Of a stretch of 64,000 nucleotides of DNA, positions 39,987-49,900 are shown piece by piece (position 1 is the first letter of the stretch; the number at the start of each line of letters is the position of its first letter). Both the position numbers and the translations under genes were made by a program. The notes below the pieces were generated by a model. The model ran no database searches, was not told the DNA's origin, and saw only the letters and a list, made by a program, of their open reading frames with translations. The stretch lies in the NCBI RefSeq assembly GCF_009914055.1, contig NZ_CP028271.1, forward strand, positions 2,108,001-2,172,000, given 5' to 3'. Origin of the DNA: Mixta intestinalis. Lineage in GTDB: Bacteria; Pseudomonadota; Gammaproteobacteria; Enterobacterales; Enterobacteriaceae.

Positions 39987-42900
39987 TTATACCAACGGCT
40001 GTAGATGCGGCTGCTGAAGCTGATCGTCCAGTGTGTTCTCACTTACATAGGGATGCTGCGCCGTGATATCGCTTAACGAAGCACTCTGATGCACAGCCGC
40101 CAGGTTTTGCCACATTTCTGTTGGCGCTGCCGGGATACTCTCTATTTCAGCAAGCGAAACAGACGCTGGATTATCTACCCTAATCTCCTGCTGTGACTCA
40201 TCTACCATGGTCAGGCGATCGATTAATGCCGTGAGGGTGGGCTGCTCATTCTGGAGCCCCAGAGCTGAAGCCCCGATAAGCGATGCCACATCAATATCCT
40301 GCGATTCAACGGGCTGGCTGAGAGTTGCCATGTCATTCTCATCAACATGGTTAATTTTCACCTGCGTCTGCGTAACCTGTGAGCCGTTCCATTGCAGCCA
40401 GTCACTGACGGAAGCCTCCACGGTGGAATCACCGCCGCGCTCAACGGTGCTCAGCGCATCGTCACCGATGACCTTATCGATAAACAGGCTGGGCGAATGG
40501 TTCACATTGATATCAGAAGCCAGCGCAAAAGCGCCCTCGTTCTGATGAAGTACGCTGTCCAGCGTGCCGGTATCGATTTTATCGTTCAGCGTTACCGTTT
40601 CTCGCGGCGCGCCGTCATTGGCATAGCCGGAGATAATGGCCTGCTCACCATGTTCATTAACGCTGATGTGGTTATCAGCGGAGACAGGATGAATGTAGCT
40701 ATCCGTATCTACTACGGTTATGGTTTTTGCCTGGGTGCTGTTTACAAGTTGCTTGCCCATCCTCGGTGCGGCATCCAGCGAAGCCACCACGGTATAGCTA
40801 CCGGGCGTTAACGCCGCCACATCACTGGCCGGGATATCAAGCTGCCAGTAATTATCGGAATTGTCACCGGCGGCCCCCCGCTGCACAACGGTAGTATAGG
40901 TTTTGCCGTTCAGCGTCACATAGACGGTTTCTCCGACCCCCTGACCTTCGCCGGAGGTAAACGTCCCCCTGATGGTTAAATCCTGATGCCTTTCTTCACC
41001 GCTGAGCTGGTTATCCCCGGCAATCTCCTCAAATTCAAAGTGCATCGGATAGCGATACTGATCCTTGCCCGTCGCAACTTTAATTTCACGCGTGGTGGCG
41101 TACTGGTTACCGTCCCGATCCTCATAGCTGACGGTGGCATGGGCGGAACCGCCATTCACCAGGCCATGGAGATCCTTGATCTCGACGCTCCAGACGCCAT
41201 CGCTGGTGACGATACCCTTATAGACTTTATCGCCTATCACCAGTTTAACCTTGCTGTCAGGCGCGATGTTCTCCGCATGCCCGGTAACGTAGAAAGTACT
41301 GGTGATTTCAGTAGCGATGACATTATCATCGCCGGAAATGGCATCTATCGTCAGTACCGGCGTTTCCTTGTCCGCTCCGCTATGCGTCAGCGTTACCTGC
41401 CGGGCCGCCTCGGCCGTGTGGCCCGGTCGGCCCACCGAGGCCAGCAGCACCAGCTCGCCTGCCGGCAGATCCTGTAAATCCTGTTGCGGTATAGTGACAA
41501 TCCAGCGGCTGTCTTTGGTGGTTTTGGTGGTGTAGGTGTGGCCGTTCAGCGTGACCTTAATCTCATAGCCCTCACCAATACAGCGTCCCCATCCCGATAC
41601 CAGCAGATCGCCGCCGCGCTCGACGGCGCTCAGTACATCGTCTCCGGTGACCTTGTCAATAAACAGGCTGGGCGAATAGCGCACGTTGACATCAGGAGAA
41701 ACCAGCGTAAAAGTCCCCTCTTTCTGATGGTGTACGCCTGCGGCGTCAGTATGCTCGACGTTAAACACGACTTTGCCGCCCGCAATGGCTGACATATCGT
41801 TTTTGGGCACGCTGACAAACCACATATTGTTGTTGTCCAGCGTACCGGTATAGGTTTTATCGTTCAGCGTCACCAGCACCGTTTCTCCCGGCGCGCCGTC
41901 ATTGGCATAGCCAGAGATAATTGTCTGCTCGCCATGCTCGCCAACGCTGATTTGGTTATCGCCGGAGATAGCGTTAATGGCGATATCCTTGTCCACAACG
42001 GTCAACGTTGTTGCCTGGGTGCTGTTAACGACCTGGTTATTACCATCCGTTGTAGCATCCAGCGAAGCCACCACGGTATAGCTGCCCAGCTCTAACGCCG
42101 CCACATCACTGGCCGGGATATCAAGCTGCCAGTAATAATCTGAGTTGCCATCGGCGCTCTGCTGCACAACGGTAGTATAGGTTTTGCCGTTCAGCGTCAC
42201 ATAGACGGTTTCCCCGACACCAACGCCTTCGCCAGAGGTAAACGTCCCCCTGATGGTTAAATCCTGATTCCTTTCCTCACCGCTGATCTCGTTGTCTTCG
42301 GCAATCGCTTCAAATTCAAAGTTTATCGGATTGCGAGGAGAGTCAATGCTGCCCGTCGCGGTTTTAATCTCGCGCGTGGTGGCGAACTGATTACCGTCCC
42401 GATCCTGATAGCTGATGGTGGCATGGGTAGAACCGCCATTCACCAGCGCTTGAAGATCTTTGACCTCGACGCTCCAGACGCCATCGCTGGTGACGATACC
42501 CTTATAGACTTTATCGCCTATCACCAGTTTAACCTTGCTGTCAGGCGCGATGTTCTCCGCATGCCCGGTAACGTAGAAAGTACTGGTGATTTCAGTAGCG
42601 ATGACATTATCATCGCCGGAAATGGCATCTATCGTCAGTACCGGGGTTTCCTTATCCGCCCCGCCATAGGTCAGCGTTACCTGCCGGGCCGCCTCGGCCG
42701 TGTGGCCCGTTCCGCCCAGCGAAGCTTGTATCGTCAGTTGACCTTCTGGCAGGTACTTCAAATCCTCCTGAGGTATAGTGACAATCCAGCGGCTGTCTTT
42801 GGTGGTTTTGGTGGTGTAGGTGTGGCCGTTCAGCGTGACCTTAATCTCATAGCCCTCACCAATACAGCGTCCCCATCCCGATATCAGCAGATCGCCGCCG

Positions 42901-43421
42901 CGCTCGACGGCGCTCAGTACGTCGTCTCCGGTGACTTTGTTAATAAACAGGCTGGGCGAATAGCGCACGTTGGCATCAGAAGCGAGCGTAAAGGAGCCCT
43001 CCTGCTGATGGAGTTCGCCTGCGCCGTCAGTATGCTCGACGTTAAACACGACTTTGCCGTCCGCAATGGCTGACATATCGCTTTTGGGCACGCTGACAAA
43101 CCACATTTCATTGCTGTCCAGCGTGCCGGTATAGGTTTTATCGTTCAGCGTTACCAGTACCATATCTCCCGGCGCGCCGTTATTGACATAGCCGGAAATA
43201 ATTGTCTGCTCGCCGTGTTCACCAACGCTGATGTGGTTATCGCCGGAAACAGGATTAATGATGACAGCACTATCCGGTGCGGTAAACGCCTCGGCATGAC
43301 CGCCGCTGGTAATAGCAGCCAGCGTAGCGGCGAGATCAACAGGTGCAGCATCAGCCAGTAACGTATTTTCAGAAAAAGAGAGTGCGGCGGCGAGTTGCTG
43401 CCGCGAGGTACTATTGGTCAT
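39987..43421 (-). CDS. Ig-like repeat surface protein with 428-residue super-repeats (second T1SS candidate substrate)
   Basis: A protein of about 1,144 residues with no Sec signal. After a 40-residue head (MTNSTSRQQLAAALSF...) come four different Ig-like units in the order A (SGDNHISVGEHGEQ), B (TGDDVLSAVERGG), C (SGDDNVIATEI), D (AEDNEISGEE); this block of about 428 residues is repeated, then a third, degenerate copy with only shortened A and B. The C-terminal 170 residues carry no repeats or RTX nonapeptides and end LQQPHLQPLV. The ATG at 43421 has AGGAG 8 bases upstream. Its position between the adhesin and its exporter suggests secretion by the same system. I do not recognise a named family; a partner or shed companion of the adhesin is possible. 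Confidence 0.8.
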   Translation of the reverse strand: MTNSTSRQQLAAALSFSENTLLADAAPVDLAATLAAITSGGHAEAFTAPDSAVIINPVSGDNHISVGEHGEQTIISGYVNNGAPGDMVLVTLNDKTYTGTLDSNEMWFVSVPKSDMSAIADGKVVFNVEHTDGAGELHQQEGSFTLASDANVRYSPSLFINKVTGDDVLSAVERGGDLLISGWGRCIGEGYEIKVTLNGHTYTTKTTKDSRWIVTIPQEDLKYLPEGQLTIQASLGGTGHTAEAARQVTLTYGGADKETPVLTIDAISGDDNVIATEITSTFYVTGHAENIAPDSKVKLVIGDKVYKGIVTSDGVWSVEVKDLQALVNGGSTHATISYQDRDGNQFATTREIKTATGSIDSPRNPINFEFEAIAEDNEISGEERNQDLTIRGTFTSGEGVGVGETVYVTLNGKTYTTVVQQSADGNSDYYWQLDIPASDVAALELGSYTVVASLDATTDGNNQVVNSTQATTLTVVDKDIAINAISGDNQISVGEHGEQTIISGYANDGAPGETVLVTLNDKTYTGTLDNNNMWFVSVPKNDMSAIAGGKVVFNVEHTDAAGVHHQKEGTFTLVSPDVNVRYSPSLFIDKVTGDDVLSAVERGGDLLVSGWGRCIGEGYEIKVTLNGHTYTTKTTKDSRWIVTIPQQDLQDLPAGELVLLASVGRPGHTAEAARQVTLTHSGADKETPVLTIDAISGDDNVIATEITSTFYVTGHAENIAPDSKVKLVIGDKVYKGIVTSDGVWSVEIKDLHGLVNGGSAHATVSYEDRDGNQYATTREIKVATGKDQYRYPMHFEFEEIAGDNQLSGEERHQDLTIRGTFTSGEGQGVGETVYVTLNGKTYTTVVQRGAAGDNSDNYWQLDIPASDVAALTPGSYTVVASLDAAPRMGKQLVNSTQAKTITVVDTDSYIHPVSADNHISVNEHGEQAIISGYANDGAPRETVTLNDKIDTGTLDSVLHQNEGAFALASDINVNHSPSLFIDKVIGDDALSTVERGGDSTVEASVSDWLQWNGSQVTQTQVKINHVDENDMATLSQPVESQDIDVASLIGASALGLQNEQPTLTALIDRLTMVDESQQEIRVDNPASVSLAEIESIPAAPTEMWQNLAAVHQSASLSDITAQHPYVSENTLDDQLQQPHLQPLV
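40385..43265. repeat. Tandem super-repeat, period about 1,284 bp, 2.3 copies
   Basis: Copy 1 is at about 43265-41985, copy 2 at about 41984-40705, and a shortened copy 3 at about 40704-40385. The offset measured at 42465/41181 is 1,284 bases. The tract 41181-41360 is identical by eye to 42465-42644 (180 bases). Copy 3 has lost most of unit A and all of C and D. Confidence 0.85.
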
Positions 43422-43617
43422 TATAATTCTCCTGTGGCTCCAGATTAAAAATTGCTGTGAGTCAACGCATCCTGTCACTTGGTCAGAACGTATCTCACAA
43501 ATTTATTTATACTTTCATTGTCTGAAATATAAGCCTGGCGTGCACCTGAGCTAAGTTAGCCCAATAAAAAGGAACATAAAAACCATCTAAAAAAATGAGT
43601 TAGCGTAATCGGCGCAT

Positions 43618-43646
43618 ATAATGCGCAGAGTAAACAATAACGTCAA
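43618..43646 (-). promoter_or_regulatory. Candidate promoter of the second Ig-repeat gene
   Basis: On the minus strand TTGACG (43646-43641) and CATTAT (43623-43618) are 17 bases apart. The 5' leader would be about 190 nt. Confidence 0.5.
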
Positions 43647-43856
43647 TTCATCATATAGATTAGTAATATTAATTTCTGGTGCATGATTATTTTCAGTCGG
43701 TATTAATTATGCTGCCCTGCGCCCGCTCATTACCCGAGCTCTTATTCTCTGCCTGATAAGAAAGGGTTACGGTAAAAATGGCCTGATATCTGTTAAGTCA
43801 TTCCGCCTCCATATAATCTAAATACAGTTAATTAATAATTAGCCTGAGGCACAGAC

Positions 43857-43881
43857 AAAAAACGGGGCGCATGGCCCCGTT
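43857..43881 (-). terminator. Rho-independent terminator of the giant adhesin gene
   Basis: Minus strand AACGGGGC-CATGC-GCCCCGTT followed by a T run. It lies 45 bases after the adhesin stop codon. Confidence 0.92.
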
Positions 43882-43925
43882 TGCTCTGATATACAGGGCG
43901 CTGGCGCCCCGCTACGTTCAGTCTG

Positions 43926-46900
43926 TTACACCACATGTACCTGTAGGTTATGCTGCACCAGCACATCGCCCAGGGTATCGTTCGCCGCCAGCGCGGAGTT
44001 GTGATAGATATCATACATCTGTCCATCCACCTCACGCTGCCCAACGCTGCTCCAGACGCCGCCGTCGGTGTTCGCCAGCGTCACCTGGCTGCCGTCAGCG
44101 CCCTTGATCAGTAGATCGTCTTCCGGTACATCGGTAATCTTCAGTGCCTCATTCAGATCCAGTTTCACGCTGTTGGTGCCAGACTGGCCCAGATTAAGCA
44201 CTTCGATGTTCTCTACCTTCAGTCCCAGCGAGGTGAGATCCAACTGCATATGTTCGCCGTTCAGCACCAGCGTATCGGTGCCTGCACCGCCGTCGATATG
44301 CGTAAAGCCCAGATCGTTGACGATCACCGTGTCGCTACCGTCTCCACCGGTAACCGCCTCGCCCTGCTGCCGCGTACCGTCTGCCAGTACGATAGTCAGC
44401 CCGCCAATGGTAAAGGCACCGATATCATCCGTAGCGGTTTCTGCCACCACCGCGCTGCTGGCTGCCGCCTCCTTGCTGCTGGCTGCATCAACGGTTGCCG
44501 CCGCCGGAGCCTGAATATCCGCTTCGGTGGTTAAGGTAGAGTCTGGCGTTATCGGGCCGCTGGTGGTCAGCTGTACCGCCGTTTGCTCAGTGGTGCCGCT
44601 GGCAACAGCGCTGTGCTCCTGCTGATGATCGCTGGCCAGCGCTTCATCTGCCGATACCGCCATCAGCGACAGCGCCGCCACTTCGCCGGAAGAGGCTACC
44701 GGCAACAGCGATCCCAGCAACAGCGTGGTAGAAGTATTGGCGCGGTTACCCGCCGCATCCACTGCGGTAACGGTGACGATAGAGTTAAGGCTCAGCGTGG
44801 TCAGCAATCCGCCGGTAAATTTCACGCTGTAGCGCCCCAGCGCATCCACCGTCGCCTGCTGCGTGGTGCCGTTCAGGGTAACGTTAACTACCGTGCCCTG
44901 ACGCAGGTTCAGCGTGCCGCCGCTGATGGTCAGGCCGGTCAGCAGCACGCTGACCAGACTGAGCACCGGATCCACACCGATAGCCGGCAGGTTGTGGGTG
45001 ATGGCGTTGAAGCTGCCGCTGGCGGAGGCGGTGTTGCCTACCGCGTCGCTGACTGACACGTTAATCGAGTGACTACCGTCAGAGATATTGCGTAATGTTG
45101 CTGACGGTACGTTCACGCTCCAGCTACCGTTAGCGCCCACCGTGGTGGTGTATTGCGTACCGGCGACGTTGACCGTGACCGTCTGTCCAATAGCGTTGGT
45201 CGCGGTGCCGCTGATGGTTTCCGTGGTGTTTGCTTCAGCCAGGTTCAGATAGCTGTCGCCACCAAAGAAGCTGTTCAGCGTGACGGTCGGCAGCGTATGG
45301 GTGCCTACCTGCACCGTTCCGCTGGTAGATCCGCTGGTGCCCGCGCTGTTGGTGACGCTGACGCTCACCGTCTGCGTGCCGTCGGCGATTGACGCCAGGC
45401 TGGCTGGCGGTACCGCCACGCTCCATGCGCCGTTAGCACCAACGGTGCCGGTGTAGTTATTCCCACCCAACCTGACCACTACCGTCGAGCCTTCGGCATT
45501 GGTCGACGTACCGTTGATGGTCTGCGTGGTCAGCGCATCTGCCGCGTTCAGCAACCCGTCGCCAAATACCGAGCTGATGGTCAGCGTTGGCGGCGTATGG
45601 GCGATCACGCTGACGTTGCCGTTAGCGGTCGCCACGTTGCCGTAGGCGTCGGTAGCACGCACGCTTACCGTCTGCGTTCCATCGTTAATCGCGGCCAAAT
45701 CGGTGCGCGGCACGCTCAGGCTCCAGCTACCGTTGCTGCCAACGGTAGTGGTATAGCTGCGTCCGTTAAGCGTGACCGTCACGCTGCTGCCGCTGCCGAG
45801 GTTACTGCTGCCGCCGCTGATAATCTGCGCGGTGCTGAGATCGGCAGCGCTCAGTACGCCATCACCGAAAATAGTGTTTACCGTCAGCGCAGGCGGATTC
45901 GCGATACCTACCTGCAATCCGGTGCTGACGCTGGAGACGTTGCCGACCGGATCGGTCACCGAAACGCCCACGGTCAGGTTGCCGTTCAGCAGCGTACCGA
46001 GAATATCCGGCGTGACCGCCGCGCTGAAGCGCCCATCGCTGCCCACGGTGGCGTTCACCACTACGTTACCGATATTCACCCGCACCTGGCTACCCGCCGC
46101 CGCATTGGCGACGGTGCCGGTAATATTCTGCGTAACCAGCGATTCCACCAGATTCAACACGCCATCGCCAAACAGCGGATCGAGCGTGATCACCGGCAGA
46201 TTATGGATACCCACCAGCGCAGGCAGTGAGGCTACGGTGCTGCTGTTGCCGGCCGCATCGGTCACCGTTACGCTGGCCGTCAGATTGCCGTCCGCCAGCC
46301 CCTGCAATAGGGTTGGCGGCAGCGCAACGCTGAAGGCACCGTTAGCATCGGTGGTAGTGACCAGCGTCTGCCCACCGATAGCAACGCTGACGCGCGCACC
46401 CGGCTCTACGTTGCCGATAGTGCCGCTGACAACCTGGGTCACCAGCGCATCCGCCGCATTCAGCAGGCCATCGCCAAACAGCGGATTAAGGTTAATGGTC
46501 GGCAGCGTAACATCTACCACCAGCCCACCCGTAGTCGACGTGGTATTACCTGCCGCATCGGTAACGCTGGCTCTGACATCCAGATTACCCTGGGTCAGGG
46601 TGCCGAGAATGTCCGGCGTGACGGTGGCGGTAAAAGCCCCGTTAGCGCCAACGGTAGCGGTCACGGTACTGTTGCCGATACTGATATTAACCGTCGAGCC
46701 GGCGGCGACATTCTGCGCAACGCCGCTGATGGTTTGGTTGACCAGCAGCTCCGCCGCGTTCAGGAAGCCGTTGCCAAAGATCGGGTTCAGGCTGATGACC
46801 GGCGCGGTGCCAAAGACGCCAATATTTACCGACTGCGAGGCGGTATTGCCCGCCGGGTCAGTCACCTGTACGCCCAGCGCCAGCGTGCCGTCGAGCAGAT

Positions 46901-49900
46901 TGCCAAGATCTGTCGCCGGGATGGTGACGCCCCAGTTGCCGCCTGCGGTAACCTGCGTCTGATAGCTCTGGTTGCCTAAGGTAACGGTAACAATCGAGCC
47001 GGTAGCAGCATCAATCACCCCACCGATAGTTTGCGCCTGGCCCAGCTCGGCAATATTCAGCAGGTTATCGCCGCCGAACAGCCCGGTCAGGTTGCCGATC
47101 ACCGGCAGGTTATCAACGATGGCGGTGACGGTTTCCGTCACCGAGCGCTGGTTACCTGCGGCATCGGTCAGCGTCAGATTGAGATCGATATTGCCATCCT
47201 GCAACAGCCCCAGCACGCTGGGCGGTACCACAATCGCCCATTTGCCGTCCTGACCTACCGCCGCCGTCAGCGTGGTGCCGCCCAGCGTCAGCGATACCGT
47301 CGCGCCGATGCCCGCCGATTCAGCGATCCCGCTGATAGTCTGGCCAATAGCGGTATCGGCGGCGTTAAGGAAGCCGTCGCCAAACACCGAATCCACAATC
47401 AGATTGAGCGCGCCGTTGACCACTTTATTGACGGTCAGCGTCGCATCCGTTACGTTGCCCGCCTCGTCGCCAACGCGCACGCCCAGCACCAGCGGCCCTT
47501 CGGTCAGGCTGCCAAGCACTTCCGGCGACAGATCGATACTGAAAGTACCATCCTGCGCCACCACCGCCGTGGCGATGGGATTGCCGTCGCCCAGGTAGAT
47601 GCCGATGGTTTGTCCTTCCGCGCCGCTGGCGCGTCCGGTCAGGACCTGGTTAACCAGAATATCGGCGGCGTTCAGGATGTTGTTACCGAGCAGCGCATCC
47701 AGCTGTAGCAGCGGCGCGCCAGTATCAACGGTTACGCTACCGGTAGCGCTGCCAACGTTCCCTGCCGCATCGCTCAGCGTGGCGGCGATCGGCACATTGC
47801 CATCTTCCAGCGCCTGCAGATCGGCGACGGGTACGGTGGTGCGCCATGTGCCGTCAGCCTGCACGATAGCGCGATAGCTGTTATCACCGAACGTGACGGT
47901 GACGGTACGCCCCGCTTCTGACGCTGAAGCGGTGCCGCTGATCACCTGAGAACTGGATACTTCCGTACCGTTCAGGTAGCCATCACCGGCAAAGTCGTTG
48001 ATGGTTAAGGTTGGTGCGGTACGATCCACCACCAGCGTCGAGCCGACAGAGGTCTCGCCTGCCGGACCGGTGGCGTTAACCGTAATGGTATAGCTGCCAT
48101 CGGCTGGGAAAGTTCCGGCCTCAGGCGTAACTGTCCAGCTGCCGTTAGCCCCGGTGACCGGAACAGTGGCAATCGGCGTACCGTTTACCGACACGGTAAT
48201 CGTGCCGCCGCTGGCATCGAAATTGGCAAAGGTGCCGCTAAAGGTCGGCAGCCCCTCGCTGGCATTAAGGATGTTATCACCGGCAACGGTTGCCAGCGTC
48301 AGCAACGGTTCCGCCGGTGGCGTCAGGTTGACGCCGATGGTGGCGGTGGCGCTGGCGTTGTTGCCTGCCGGATCGACAATGGTGACGCTGATATCAGCGC
48401 TGGGTGCCGTCAGCTGTCCCAGCGTCTCCGGCGGCACGTTAACGCTCCAGCCGCCGTTGGCATCCACGATGCCGTTGAAGGTGTTGCCGCCCACGGAGAC
48501 CGTCACCAGTGAACCCGGCTCGGCACCGGTGGCGCTACCGCTAAGCGTTTGCGATACGATGCTTTCCGCGTAGTTCAGCACATTGTCACCGGCGAAATCA
48601 CCGATAGTAATCACCGGCACGCTGGTATTAACGGTAAATTCATCGCTTATGCTGCTGCTGTTGCCGCTGGCATCGGTGGCGGTCACAGTAAGGCTACCGC
48701 TGCCCTGCGCCAGCCCGTTGAGCGTTGCGGCAGGCAGATCCAGCGTCCAGCTGCCGTCAGCGTTAACGGTAGCCGGCAAGGTCTGGCCGCCCAGCGTGAC
48801 GGTGATGCCGGTTGCACCACCTGCATTACCGCTCAGCGTTACGCCTGCGGCAGCATCGGCCGCATTCAGCAGACCATCACCAAACGGCAGGTTCACCGTT
48901 GGCGCTGGCGGCGTCTGCGCTGAGGTAAAGGTTTCGCTGCTCTGCACCACGTTGCCTGCGCTGTCGACCACGGTAATCACAATATTGTGCGTACCGTCAT
49001 CCAACCCGCTTAATGCGCCTGCTGGCAGATTCACCGTCCAGTCACCATTTGCGTCAACCGTGCCGGTATAAAGCGTGCCGTTCACATCAATGCTTAACTG
49101 TACGCCCTGATTATCGCCGGTAGCGCCGGTGTTACCGCTCAGGGTCACCGAGCCTGCGGCTTCGCTGATATTCAGCACGCCATCGCCAAACGGCGTATCA
49201 ATAACCGGCTGTGGTAAGGTTACCGCCGTGGTCACTTCCAGCGGTGCGGTAACGCTGGTGTTGCCCACCGCATCGGTGGCGGTCACGGTGATAGTATGCG
49301 TACCGTTGCCAAGCGTATCCAACTGTGCGGGCGTCAGGTTCAGCGTCCAGTTACCCTGCGCGTCCACCGTAGCGGTGAGCGGCTCATCGTTATTAAAGCC
49401 GCTAATCACCACGCTGACCGTTTGCCCTGCGCCGCTGACGCCGGTTTGTCCGCTCAGCGTTTGCGTCACGTCTGCCTCCGCCGCGCTCAGCGCACCGTTG
49501 CCGAACGGCAGGTTGATCGTCGCATCAGGCAGATTATTAACAATAACCTGCACCGGCACGCTTGCACTGTCGCTGTTGCCTACCGCATCGGTAACGGTAA
49601 CCGTAACCGGCAGCGTACCGTCCGGCAGCGCCTGTAGCTGTTCCGGCGTCAGGGTCAATGACCAGTTGCCCTGCGCATCTACCGTCGCCGGATAGCTGCC
49701 GCCGTTGATGGTCACCACCACCGTTTGCGTGCCGGTAATACCGGTGGTGCCGTTAAGCGTAGCGCCGCTGGCGGCCTCAACCGCATTCAGCTGCCCATCG
49801 TCAAACGGCGTTTCCAGCGTTACCGTGGGTAAGGTAGTCACAGAAGTGAAGTCGAGCGATGCGGTGTCGCTGTTACCCGCGCGATCGGTGACCGTTACCG

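Larger units (their letters stand above)
43422..43925. other. Intergenic region between the giant adhesin and the second Ig gene
   Basis: About 500 AT-rich bases without a gene. They hold the adhesin terminator (43857-43881), a candidate promoter for the Ig gene (43618-43646), an inverted repeat GCGCAT-ATA-ATGCGC (43612-43626) and an 11-base motif shared with the adhesin promoter region (43596-43606). Nothing else is visible. Confidence 0.5.

Noticed and set aside
39987..40704. Frameshift or pseudogene in the second Ig-repeat gene
   Set aside because: The shortened third repeat looks broken, but the reading frame stays open to a stop followed by a strong terminator, so the changes are in-frame deletions.
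40385..43265. Regularly spaced repeats considered as a CRISPR array
   Set aside because: Units are 1,284 bp, fully coding and protein-level repeats, with no short direct repeat/spacer pattern. No cas genes are in the window.
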